Shown here: in pieces, positions 6,765-14,788 of the stretch
Layout of the letters: each line of letters opens with the position of its first letter
How positions within the stretch are numbered: the stretch's first letter is position 1
Assembly (NCBI GenBank): GCA_937892655.1
Contig: CALBJC010000084.1
Location: 1-21,506, forward strand
Length of the DNA stretch: 21,506 bases
Source: an uncultured Clostridia bacterium
GTDB taxonomy: Bacteria > Bacillota > Clostridia > Oscillospirales > Ruminococcaceae
Direction: 5' to 3'
Notes under the pieces: generated by a model
Databases searched by the model: none
What the model was told of the DNA's origin: nothing
Seen by the model: the letters and a program-made list of their open reading frames with translations, nothing else
Translations under genes and position numbers: made by a program

Positions 6765-7835
6765 TTGAAAAAGACTACTGTTAAAACCATAACCCATATT
6801 TCATTTACAATAATAATTCTTGTGCTGGCGTTTATATTATCTATCGGCCTTGAAAATCTGTTGAACAATTACACTCTTGTTCCTGTAATTTTCTTGCTGT
6901 CGGTATTTGTTATTTCGCTTATTACAAAAGGATATATGTATGGTATAATCGCTTCGCTTGTCAGCGTATTAGCGATAAACTATGCATTTACTTTTCCGTT
7001 TTTGAAGTTTAATTTTACAATTCCTGAAAACCTGATTTCTGCAATTATCATGATATTTGTAACTATAATTACAAGTACGCTTACAACTATCATCAGACGT
7101 CAGAATCAGATTAAGGCTGAGAGTGAAAAGGAAAGAATGAGAGCCAATCTCTTAAGAGCGGTAAGTCACGATCTGAGAACGCCGCTCACAACGATATATG
7201 GTTCATCATCAGCTATGCTTGATAATCTTGAAGCATTTTCAGAAGAGCAGAAAATACAGATGCTCAAGGGTATCAAGGATGATGCTCAATGGCTTACAAG
7301 AATGGTTGAAAATCTGTTGTCGGTAACAAAGCTTGACGGTGATAATGTAAAAATCAGAAAAGTTTCAACTCCGCTTGAAGAGCTTATTGACTCAGTTATT
7401 TTAAAGTTCAAAAAGAGATATCCTACAGTTAATGTTATTATTGATATTCCGTCAGATTTCATATCCATTCCAATGGACCCGATTCTTATCGAGCAGGTTA
7501 TTGTCAATATCCTTGAAAACTCTGTTCAGCATGCCAAGGGTATGACATTTATAAAGCTCAGGGTATTTACAGTTGATAAAAAGGCTGTTTTTGAAATATC
7601 AGATGACGGCTGCGGAATTGACGTTGAGCGTTTGAAAACTCTCTTTACAGGCTATCTGCAGAGTGAGCGTGAACAGTCTGATAAGAGCAAGAATTTTGGT
7701 ATAGGTCTTTCGGTATGTTCAACTATCATCAAAGCCCATGGCGGCAGAATTATTGCACAGAATAATATTGATAAGGGTGCTTTATTCAGATTTTATCTTG
7801 AGTTTGAGGAGGATTTTGATGAACAACAAGTATAA
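6765..7835 (+). CDS. KdpD-like membrane sensor histidine kinase (short form)
   Basis: Autophosphorylating sensor that should phosphorylate the response regulator encoded next to it. The 356-residue protein has four hydrophobic segments (about 10-28, 38-53, 57-75, 90-110) like the DUF4118/KdpD membrane unit, then HisKA with H135 in LLRAVSHDLRTPLTTIYG and an HATPase domain: N box N248/N252, DDGCGID (281-286) and FGIGLSVC (311-318). It lacks the large N-terminal KdpD/Usp cytoplasmic domains of true KdpD. The start is taken as TTG at 6765, 6 nt after GGGGAGG; a TTG at 6750 overlaps that site. The 3' end overlaps the regulator gene by 17 nt. No kdpFABC genes are in the window, so a potassium signal is unproven. 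Confidence 0.9.
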   Translation: MKKTTVKTITHISFTIIILVLAFILSIGLENLLNNYTLVPVIFLLSVFVISLITKGYMYGIIASLVSVLAINYAFTFPFLKFNFTIPENLISAIIMIFVTIITSTLTTIIRRQNQIKAESEKERMRANLLRAVSHDLRTPLTTIYGSSSAMLDNLEAFSEEQKIQMLKGIKDDAQWLTRMVENLLSVTKLDGDNVKIRKVSTPLEELIDSVILKFKKRYPTVNVIIDIPSDFISIPMDPILIEQVIVNILENSVQHAKGMTFIKLRVFTVDKKAVFEISDDGCGIDVERLKTLFTGYLQSEREQSDKSKNFGIGLSVCSTIIKAHGGRIIAQNNIDKGALFRFYLEFEEDFDEQQV

Positions 7836-8520
7836 GATTTTAGTAATTGAAGATGAAGCAAACATTGTAAATCTCGTTTCAAACCTTCTTCAGACAAACG
7901 GTTATCAGGTTTTCAGCGCAGATTCCTGCAAGAGCGGGGTGATGATGTTTTCGTCATATTCTCCTGATCTTGTTATACTTGATTTGGGTTTGCCTGATGC
8001 TGACGGTATGGAGTTTATCAGCTTTGTAAGAAAATCATTTTCTGTTCCGATTATAGTTTTATCTGCAAGAACTGATGAACGTGATAAGGTTTTAGCCCTT
8101 GACGCAGGTGCAAATGACTATGTTACAAAGCCTTTCGGCTCTGCAGAGCTTGTAGCAAGAGTGAGATCAGCGCTTCGGAATTCAAGATATGATGTTGATG
8201 ATGAACATCTGTATTGCGGAAAGTTTGTTCTTGGAAATCTTATAATCGATTATGAATCAAGAAGAGTATTCCTTTCTGACGAAGAAATACATTTTACTCA
8301 GACAGAGTATAATATTCTGGCTTTGTTATCTCAGCATTGCGGAAAGGTTCTGACTTATCAGTCGATAATCAACTCTATCTGGGGCTATAATGATTATGGC
8401 AGCAGAAAAAAGCTACAGGTAAATATGGCAAACATCAGAAAGAAATTCGGCGCTATCCCGGGTGAGAGCTTTTATGTTGTAAATGAGCTCGGTGTGGGCT
8501 ACAGAATGAGTGAAAACTAA
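7819..8520 (+). CDS. KdpE/OmpR-family response regulator
   Basis: DNA-binding partner of the upstream kinase. The 233-residue product has a receiver domain (1-120: acidic E11/D12 in VIEDEAN, phospho-acceptor D55 in LVILDLGLPDADGMEF, K104 in VTKPF) and a C-terminal winged helix (about 130-230) with FTQTEYNILALLSQHCGKVL and the ending ELGVGYRM. DLGLPDADG is typical of KdpE-like regulators. The start at 7819 follows GAGGAGG and lies inside the kinase gene, indicating translational coupling; a longer frame from 7738 only extends into the kinase. Its likely targets are the repeat elements at 6698 and 8522 (inference). Confidence 0.93.
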   Translation: MNNKYKILVIEDEANIVNLVSNLLQTNGYQVFSADSCKSGVMMFSSYSPDLVILDLGLPDADGMEFISFVRKSFSVPIIVLSARTDERDKVLALDAGANDYVTKPFGSAELVARVRSALRNSRYDVDDEHLYCGKFVLGNLIIDYESRRVFLSDEEIHFTQTEYNILALLSQHCGKVLTYQSIINSIWGYNDYGSRKKLQVNMANIRKKFGAIPGESFYVVNELGVGYRMSEN

Positions 8521-8521
8521 T

Positions 8522-8556
8522 CTTAACTGCAATTTAACCCAGACTTATGATAATAT
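8522..8556 (+). promoter_or_regulatory. Putative response-regulator box plus -10 element for the antiporter gene
   Basis: The 18-mer CTTAACTGCAATTTAACC (8522-8539) is a YTTAAC direct repeat of period 11; TAATAT (8551-8556) follows after 11 nt. Sequence and geometry parallel the element at 6698-6732. TATGAT at 8546-8551 is an alternative -10. No convincing -35 is present. Confidence 0.5.
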
Positions 8557-8589
8557 AAATCCATAGTTTTGAAAAAGTAGGTATGTTAT

Positions 8590-9516
8590 ATGGATTTGAT
8601 TTTACAGATTCTATTATTGGTGGTAGGCTTTGTATTCCTGATTAAGGGTGCTGACTGGTTTGTTGATGGTTCTTCATCAATTGCCGCAAAGTTTGGCATA
8701 CCTCAGCTTGTAATCGGGCTTACAATTGTTGCTATGGGTACAAGCGCTCCAGAAGCGGCTGTAAGTATAACAGCGGCTCTTGGCGGTAATGCTGAAATCA
8801 CAATAGGTAATATTGTGGGTAGTAATATCCTCAATATTCTTATTATTCTAGGTCTTTCAGCCCTGATAACTCCTCTTGTAGTTGCAAAGTCGACAATCAG
8901 AATAGAAACGCCTTTTATGATTCTGATTACAGCGGCTTTGCTTGTTATGGGACTTGATACGAAAATTACACTTGTTGATGGTATTATTCTTATAGCTCTT
9001 TTCCTGGCATATCTTGAATATCTTTTCATTATGGCAAAAAAGGATAAGCAGAAGGATGAAAAGGCGGATGAGATTCCTGTTTTAAAATCGCTTGCTTTAA
9101 TTGTGATTGGTCTTGCACTTATAATTATAGGCAGTAATTTTACCGTAGATTCTGCAAGCTTTATTGCAAAGGAGCTTGGTCTTAGCGAAAGATTTATCGG
9201 TCTTACTATTGTAGCACTCGGCACATCCTTGCCTGAGCTATTCACATCGGTTATGGCTGCACGAAAGGGTAACGCTGATATTGCTATAGGTAACATTGTT
9301 GGCAGTAATATTTTTAATATTCTGTTTGTTGTCGGTATATCATCAATTATCACTACAGTACCATTTGCAGAAAACTTTATCTTTGATATTGCTATTGCTA
9401 TTGCGGCATCTGTTATGCTATGGTTATGCTGTATCAAAAACGCAAAGCTCAAACGCTGGGCTGGTATTCTGATGCTCTTAAGCTATGTGGCATATTTTGT
9501 TGTGATTTTAGTTTAA
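8590..9516 (+). CDS. CaCA-family calcium/sodium (or potassium-dependent) antiporter
   Basis: Integral membrane exchanger, probably exporting Ca2+ against Na+ (or another cation). The 308-residue protein, with about ten hydrophobic segments, carries the two inverted alpha repeats of the family: alpha-1 GTSAPEAAVS (G50-S59, key E55) with GNIVGSN (73-79), and alpha-2 GTSLPELFTS (G211-S220, key E216) with GNIVGSN (234-240). A charged cytoplasmic loop (about 149-163, KKDKQKDEKADE) separates the halves. Length and layout are those of YrbG-type bacterial members. The ribosome binding site is weak (TAGG upstream of the ATG). It sits 69 nt after the two-component genes and is probably controlled by them. 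Ion specificity cannot be read from sequence. Confidence 0.93.
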   Translation: MDLILQILLLVVGFVFLIKGADWFVDGSSSIAAKFGIPQLVIGLTIVAMGTSAPEAAVSITAALGGNAEITIGNIVGSNILNILIILGLSALITPLVVAKSTIRIETPFMILITAALLVMGLDTKITLVDGIILIALFLAYLEYLFIMAKKDKQKDEKADEIPVLKSLALIVIGLALIIIGSNFTVDSASFIAKELGLSERFIGLTIVALGTSLPELFTSVMAARKGNADIAIGNIVGSNIFNILFVVGISSIITTVPFAENFIFDIAIAIAASVMLWLCCIKNAKLKRWAGILMLLSYVAYFVVILV

Positions 9517-9523
9517 AAGAATT

Positions 9524-9558
9524 AAACTCCTGAGAGGTTTTACTTCTCAGGAGTTTTT
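9524..9558 (+). terminator. Rho-independent terminator after the antiporter gene
   Basis: AAACTCCTGAGA (9524-9535) pairs with TCTCAGGAGTTT (9545-9556), a 12-bp perfect stem, followed by T residues. Confidence 0.88.
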
Positions 9559-9582
9559 GTTGTTTTAATTATATCTATGCAA

Positions 9583-9613
9583 AATAAAAACCCCGTACAT
9601 TGTACGGGGTTTT
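9583..9613 (-). terminator. Terminator of the tRNA operon
   Basis: On the minus strand a GC-rich stem (CCCCGTACA with TGTACGGGG) is followed by TTTTTATTTT. It lies directly after the tRNA-His gene. Confidence 0.85.
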
Positions 9614-9614
9614 G

Positions 9615-9692
9615 TGGGGTGGGATATGGGGGTCGAACCCACGACCTCCAGGACCACAATCTGGCGCTCTAACCAACTGAGCTAATCCCACC
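9615..9692 (-). tRNA. tRNA-His (anticodon GTG)
   Basis: Acceptor arms GTGGGAT (9691-9685) and ATCCCAC (9625-9619) pair fully. The anticodon loop TTGTGGT carries GTG, and the T loop is GGTTCGACC. A G at 9692 provides the His-specific G-1 opposite discriminator C (9618), and CCA is encoded (9617-9615). Confidence 0.96.
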
Positions 9693-9695
9693 ATA

Positions 9696-9772
<77 letters not shown>

Positions 9773-9776
9773 ATTT

Positions 9777-9850
9777 TGGAGCGGGTGATGGGAATCGAAC
9801 CCACGCGACCAGCTTGGAAGGCTGGAGTTCTACCATTGAACTACACCCGC
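9777..9850 (-). tRNA. tRNA-Gly (anticodon TCC)
   Basis: Acceptor GCGGGTG (9850-9844) pairs with CACCCGC. Anticodon stem-loop is CCAGC-CTTCCAA-GCTGG, with anticodon TCC. CCA is encoded (9779-9777). It is the first gene of the three-tRNA transcript. Confidence 0.96.
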
Positions 9851-9883
9851 AGGTTAAATTGGTTTCGCTTTAGAACGATATTT

Positions 9884-9912
9884 ATTATACACTATACTGC
9901 GCTTATTGTCAA
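9884..9912 (-). promoter_or_regulatory. Consensus promoter of the tRNA operon
   Basis: On the minus strand TTGACA (9912-9907), 17-nt spacer, TATAAT (9889-9884). A perfect match, about 27 nt of leader before tRNA-Gly, fitting a stable-RNA operon. Confidence 0.88.
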
Positions 9913-10044
9913 GCCATTTTTGGAAAAATATTTTTTTCGATTAAACTTACCAATAAAAGTAAAAAATAAAGTAAATCGTTGTGTATTTTTGAGTATATTT
10001 TTTTGAAAAACTATTATTTTGACGATATTTGCGATTAAAAATTA

Positions 10045-10073
10045 TTGCGCTGACGGATTAAAAGTGATATAAT
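10045..10073 (+). promoter_or_regulatory. Probable promoter for the envelope operon
   Basis: TATAAT (10068-10073) is perfect, but the -35 at 17 nt (TTGCGC, 10045-10050) is weak. The leader is about 60 nt. This is the only good -10 ahead of the lipoprotein gene. Confidence 0.5.
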
Positions 10074-10138
10074 AACAATATATGTGTAAAAATTAGACAG
10101 AAGAACAAAAGATAATAACGGAAAGGTTATAAACAAAT

Positions 10139-11671
10139 ATGAAAAAATACAGAAAAATTTTGCTTATACCGATAATAATCTTAAGTATGTTATTGTGTAG
10201 CTGTAATGAAATCTCTTCTACTGAAGTTTCTGGAAATTTTCAGACTACAGCGCCTGTAACAGATGAGCTTACAACGATACCTACTGAAGATACAACCACA
10301 ACAACAGTTATTTCAGAGATTGAAGATATACAGAGTGATGTTGCAAATAATGATATCACAACTCCATCTGAAGAGATAACAACAGCTCCTGACACTCAAA
10401 CTACATCTGAGATAACAACTACTCCTCAAATCACTACAACCACTACTACTGAAATTACAACAACTGAACCTACTACAACTACGGAAGAAACAACTACTAC
10501 AACAGAGATAACAACTACTACAGAGGAAACAACAACTGCAGAAGATGTAACGGTTATTGTTCCTCCGACTAATACATATAATCCGCTCAATTTTACAAAT
10601 CAGAATGGTATGTGGATATCATATCTTGATTTATACTCAATTATGCAGAATAAGTCAGAAAGCTCGTTTAGAGCATCATTTGGCTTGATGCTTGATAATT
10701 CCAAAAACATCGGTTGTAATACAGTATATGTTCACTGCAGAGCGTTTGGAGACTCTTACTACGAATCTGATTACTATCCATATACAAAATACTGCACAGG
10801 CGTTATAGGTGTTTCAAATGGATATGATCCTTTGGAAGTAATGGTGCAGGAGGCACATAGCAGGGGAATGTCAATTCATGCGTGGGTAAATCCTATGCGT
10901 ATTGATACAAAGAAGAATATTGAAGCCTTTCCGTCATCATCAGTAATAAAGCAGTGGTATGACAGCGGTAAGGTCGGAACATACATAATGAGTGTTCCCG
11001 ATACAAATTATTATTGGCTCAATCCTGCTTATCAGGAGGTAAGAGCGCTTATCTGCAACGGTGTAACCGAGATCATATCAAAGTATGACGTTGATGGTAT
11101 CCATATTGACGATTATTTTTATCCTACTACAGATAAATCCTTTGACAGTCAGGCGTTTGCACAGTCGGGTGCAACTGATTTGTCAGCGTGGCGTATTGAA
11201 ACTATAAGCAGAATGGTAAGTGATATGTATTCTGCTGTTAAAAAAGCAAACCCTAATCTTCTTTTTGGTATTTCTCCGCAGGGCAATATTGATAACAACT
11301 ATTCATTTATGTATGCTGATGTAAGAAAATGGTGTTCACAGAGTGGATATCTTGATTATATCATCCCTCAGGTGTATTTTGGCTTTAAAAACCAGTGGTG
11401 TCCATTTGAAGATACTGTAAAAAAATGGAGCGATATGGTAACATGTGAAAATGTAAAAATCATTTACGGCTTAGGTATCTACAATCTTGGAACAAATACT
11501 GAATTTACTTACGACACGAGAATATTTGCAAGGCAGATTGAAGCGTGTATGAAGCTATCAAATTATGATGGTATCGCACTATACAGATATGACAGCTGCT
11601 TTAATCCTGCAAGCAATCTCTCAACACAGACAAATAACGAAATCTCACAAATAAAAGAAGTTTTAAAATAA
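10139..11671 (+). CDS. GHL10-type glycoside-hydrolase-like lipoprotein with Thr-rich linker
   Basis: Probably a surface-anchored glycan hydrolase or binding protein. The 510 residues comprise a lipoprotein signal peptide (basic MKKYRK, hydrophobic core, lipobox ending LLCSC with C22 the likely lipidated cysteine), a low-complexity Thr/Glu-rich linker (about 36-140), and a TIM-barrel-like domain (about 155-490) of the GHL10/'family 10 glycosylhydrolase' type. The domain shows WISYLDLYSIM, NTVYVHCRAFGDSYYESDYY, SIHAWVNPMRI, DGIHIDDYFYP (D324/D325) and YLDYIIPQVYFGF. GHL10 proteins are thought to act on envelope polysaccharides; the substrate is not known. The ribosome binding site GAAAGG is 12 nt before the ATG, rather far. 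The amidase gene follows after 13 nt, so the two are co-transcribed. Confidence 0.88.
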   Translation: MKKYRKILLIPIIILSMLLCSCNEISSTEVSGNFQTTAPVTDELTTIPTEDTTTTTVISEIEDIQSDVANNDITTPSEEITTAPDTQTTSEITTTPQITTTTTTEITTTEPTTTTEETTTTTEITTTTEETTTAEDVTVIVPPTNTYNPLNFTNQNGMWISYLDLYSIMQNKSESSFRASFGLMLDNSKNIGCNTVYVHCRAFGDSYYESDYYPYTKYCTGVIGVSNGYDPLEVMVQEAHSRGMSIHAWVNPMRIDTKKNIEAFPSSSVIKQWYDSGKVGTYIMSVPDTNYYWLNPAYQEVRALICNGVTEIISKYDVDGIHIDDYFYPTTDKSFDSQAFAQSGATDLSAWRIETISRMVSDMYSAVKKANPNLLFGISPQGNIDNNYSFMYADVRKWCSQSGYLDYIIPQVYFGFKNQWCPFEDTVKKWSDMVTCENVKIIYGLGIYNLGTNTEFTYDTRIFARQIEACMKLSNYDGIALYRYDSCFNPASNLSTQTNNEISQIKEVLK

Positions 11672-11684
11672 AGGAGTGAAAAGA

Positions 11685-14636
11685 ATGAAAAAGTGCTTTA
11701 TAAAAATTATATCATTTGTGCTTTGTTTAGCGCTTTTTATTCCGATTATTCCTTTTGAGCATTTTGAAACTAGGGTTTATGCTGAAAATAATGCTGTACC
11801 CGTTACATCTGATGAAACTATGTTTGCGTTGCCTGATAATATGCGTGGTGTTGAATTAACACCGGGTAAGGATTTCTTTGCGTCTGAAATGACAGAAGAA
11901 GAACTTTCGGAAGAAATATCTGCAATAGTATCAAAGCTTATTTCATGGCAGATGAATACGGTTATCATCAATACAAGCTATGATGGTATAAACTATTATC
12001 TTTCTTTAAATGATATTGATCCGTTATCTCTTATGATCGATACAGCAAGAGAAAACGGGCTTAACGTATTTTTGAATTTTGATGTTTCAAGCATTGATGT
12101 TTTGAGCGTGAGCGATTTTGTTTCATCAGATATTTTCATAAATCCGCTTGAATCAAAGATAAGGGCAGTTACTAATATCGTTCATCGTTTGACTGCTACT
12201 TACAGAATAGACGGTATTATTATCGACGGCTATTACAATGAGAATAATGCTGAGAATTTCTATATTTATCAGCAAAACTCTGATGGCTATGATTTTGACA
12301 GCTGGCTTTGTGAGAATAATGAATATATATGGAGTCTGATGTTTCGCAGTATCAGAGCAACATCAAATTCAGTTGCAGTTGGTATATCCATTTCAAATAT
12401 GTGGGCAAACAGCGATATGAATGAAAATGGCTCTGAAACCGCTGATGAGTATCAGGCCTTGTATGATGGTAACGCTGATACATTGTCATATATTAAAAAC
12501 GGCTACGCTGATTTTGTGTATTTAAAAACAAAAGGCTCAATTACAGATTACAGTCTTCCTTTTGAAACAGTAGTAAGCTGGTGGAATAATGTTGCAGAAA
12601 ATGCAGATATTCCTCTTTATGTATCTCACGCTAATGACAGAATCGGCTCAGATTACAGAGGCTGGTCGATGTATGACCAGATAGTAAAGCAGCTTGACTC
12701 AATAAAGGATTACTCTGCTTATCAGGGTAGCTCATACCGCTCATACGAAAGCCTGGTAGGAAACCTGGGTACTTCAACTGACCTTTTGGTCAAATACTTT
12801 GGAGATAACGTTGATATGGATGCTCTTGATGTTGAGCTTACTATGGTTTCGCCTACAAAATACAACTATACAACCTATGACCCAACAGTAAAATTCCAGG
12901 GCTCATTTGATGAAAACTTTGAGATTTTATTCAATGGTTATCCTATCGAGCTTAACGAAGCGGGTAACTTCTATTACGAAAAAGAGCTCAAGGTAGGCAC
13001 CAATACATTCTCGATTTCAAATAAGGGTAAAACTCTCTACTACACGATTACAAGAAAGGTCAAGGTCTTAAACGGAGTAACTCCGGCAGCGGGCGTTGAT
13101 ATGTATGTAGAGGAAAATTCAAGAATAAATGTTACAGTTGAGGCGTATAAGGGTTCTTCAGTTTCAGCAACTCTAAATGGTGTAACAATATATCTTACCG
13201 AGCAGGAGAGTATGTCTGATGACCTTGATGAAAACTCAGCATACGCAAAGTTTACAGGCTACTTTACAGCGCCTGAGGGTATTATAAATGAAGAGCAGGA
13301 TTTAGGCGAGATCGTTATCAATGGTGGCTTCGGCGGATCTTATGAAGCAATCTATGGTGCAAATATCATTGTAAATGCTCTGCCTGAAAAGGTGCTGGTG
13401 CCTGATGATGGCGAAATTTACGATACAACGCTTGTTCAGGTAGTCAAGGATAACGCAATATCCTATAACTACTATACAACTGATAATACCCCTGACCCAC
13501 AGTCACCACGACTGCCAAAGGGTACTCTTGATTACTATGTAAAAACTGTAACTTACTATCTGAGCGATGAGGGCAGCTATAAGAATGTTGATTATTACCT
13601 TACAGCATCAGGTAAGCGCTTGAGAGCGTCTGATTGTAAGCTCATAGATGGCTCAACCTTCGGTTCAGTAAACTTAAACAGCGCAAACGGCTATACATCA
13701 AATGGAGATACATATCTTACCTTAGGTTTTGATGACCAGATTCCGTTTACTGTTTCATATTCGCCTTGCGCTTACTATACGGGCTTGTTCGGTGAATATG
13801 ATATCAAGAAATTTGATGCAACCCAGGTTCATCTCACATTTGATTATCTCACAAGTGCAGATGTTGTTCCAACCTTCAGCGATGGTTTATTCACATCAGC
13901 ATCATGGAGTGTTGTAACAATTGACGGCGTTCCGAAATACCGCTTGACTCTCAATCTGCGTCAGACAGGTATCTTTGCAGGCTACTCATCATCTTATGAT
14001 GGTGCAGGTAACCTTACTATCAGATTTAACGGTTACCCATCAAGCCTTTCAGAAGCAGTAATTGTTATTGATCCTGGTCACGGCTACTCAAGAAGTGCAA
14101 ATTCCTTTGACCCGGGTTCTGTAGGTCACGTTACTGAACAAAAGATTAATATTGCAATGGCAAAGCTTCTGACACAAAAGCTTAAGGATATGGGTGCTAC
14201 AGTTTATATGCTGCCAACTGATACAACATACATAAATGTTTATCAGCGTGCTGAATATGCAAGAAGTAATTATATGCCTGACCTATTCATCTCGATTCAC
14301 TGTAACGGTGTAACAAATGGTGAGGGTGTAAGAGGTGTTGAAACTCATTACTTTACTCCGTTCTCACGAGAGGTAGCAGGCCTTATCTCTGAAAATATGG
14401 CAAGCTACTTTAAAAATAGCGTATACGGTGATGGCAGAAACAGAAACAGAGGAACATTCTGGAATTACTTTGCGGTAACATTGATGCATGACTTCCCGTC
14501 ACTGCTTATCGAATGTGGCTTTGTAACTGACTCTGTAGAGGCTATGGCACTAGCTAACTCAACTCATCAGGCAGGGCTTTGCAATGCTATTGTAAATGCC
14601 ATAGATGAGTATTTCTCTGAAAATTCAACATCATAA
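11685..14636 (+). CDS. Secreted N-acetylmuramoyl-L-alanine amidase with N-terminal GHL10-like domain
   Basis: Cleaves the amide bond between MurNAc and the peptide stem. The 983-residue product has a signal peptide (cleavage likely after VYA, residue 33). Residues about 50-360 form a TIM-barrel-like domain related to the protein encoded upstream; its DGIIIDGYYN (176-185) matches DGIHIDDYFY but has G182 in place of the second Asp. Residues about 380-790 are beta-rich, with an AMIN-like stretch just before the enzyme. Residues 791-980 are an Amidase_3 domain: zinc ligands H799 (IDPGHG), E818 (VTEQKIN) and H872 (SIHCNG), catalytic E943 (LIECGF). The start ATG at 11685 is 8 nt after AAGGAG (11671-11676); an in-frame GTG at 11676 overlaps that site. 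A role in growth or cell separation is inference. Confidence 0.92.
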   Translation: MKKCFIKIISFVLCLALFIPIIPFEHFETRVYAENNAVPVTSDETMFALPDNMRGVELTPGKDFFASEMTEEELSEEISAIVSKLISWQMNTVIINTSYDGINYYLSLNDIDPLSLMIDTARENGLNVFLNFDVSSIDVLSVSDFVSSDIFINPLESKIRAVTNIVHRLTATYRIDGIIIDGYYNENNAENFYIYQQNSDGYDFDSWLCENNEYIWSLMFRSIRATSNSVAVGISISNMWANSDMNENGSETADEYQALYDGNADTLSYIKNGYADFVYLKTKGSITDYSLPFETVVSWWNNVAENADIPLYVSHANDRIGSDYRGWSMYDQIVKQLDSIKDYSAYQGSSYRSYESLVGNLGTSTDLLVKYFGDNVDMDALDVELTMVSPTKYNYTTYDPTVKFQGSFDENFEILFNGYPIELNEAGNFYYEKELKVGTNTFSISNKGKTLYYTITRKVKVLNGVTPAAGVDMYVEENSRINVTVEAYKGSSVSATLNGVTIYLTEQESMSDDLDENSAYAKFTGYFTAPEGIINEEQDLGEIVINGGFGGSYEAIYGANIIVNALPEKVLVPDDGEIYDTTLVQVVKDNAISYNYYTTDNTPDPQSPRLPKGTLDYYVKTVTYYLSDEGSYKNVDYYLTASGKRLRASDCKLIDGSTFGSVNLNSANGYTSNGDTYLTLGFDDQIPFTVSYSPCAYYTGLFGEYDIKKFDATQVHLTFDYLTSADVVPTFSDGLFTSASWSVVTIDGVPKYRLTLNLRQTGIFAGYSSSYDGAGNLTIRFNGYPSSLSEAVIVIDPGHGYSRSANSFDPGSVGHVTEQKINIAMAKLLTQKLKDMGATVYMLPTDTTYINVYQRAEYARSNYMPDLFISIHCNGVTNGEGVRGVETHYFTPFSREVAGLISENMASYFKNSVYGDGRNRNRGTFWNYFAVTLMHDFPSLLIECGFVTDSVEAMALANSTHQAGLCNAIVNAIDEYFSENSTS

Positions 14637-14641
14637 ATTAT

Positions 14642-14673
14642 GCAGTCCGCTAAAAAAATAGTGGACTGCTTTT
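14642..14673 (+). terminator. Rho-independent terminator after the amidase gene
   Basis: GCAGTCCGC (14642-14650) pairs with GTGGACTGC (14661-14669), with one G-U pair, an A-rich loop and then TTTT. Confidence 0.8.
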
Positions 14674-14722
14674 GTATAGTAATAAAAAATAGAGAAAAAT
14701 AAAGCGTATTTGGAAAAAACAC

Positions 14723-14751
14723 TTTACAAAATTAAACGTTTTGAGTATAAT
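14723..14751 (+). promoter_or_regulatory. Promoter for nfnA-nfnB
   Basis: TTTACA (14723-14728), 17-nt spacer, TATAAT (14746-14751). The leader is about 30 nt with AGGAG (14772-14776) before the ATG at 14789. Confidence 0.75.
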
Positions 14752-14788
14752 AAACAGAGCTAATATTATGTAGGAGATAGGGTTTTCT

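Noticed and set aside
8703..9452. 249-codon open frame on the minus strand
   Set aside because: It lies wholly inside the antiporter gene, has low-complexity Ile/Ala/Ser composition, no ribosome binding site, and no recognisable motif.
9776..10006. Open frame beginning MERVMGIEPTRPAWKAG
   Set aside because: This is the opposite-strand reading of tRNA-Gly, a well-known false protein in bacterial genomes; the downstream part covers the tRNA promoter.
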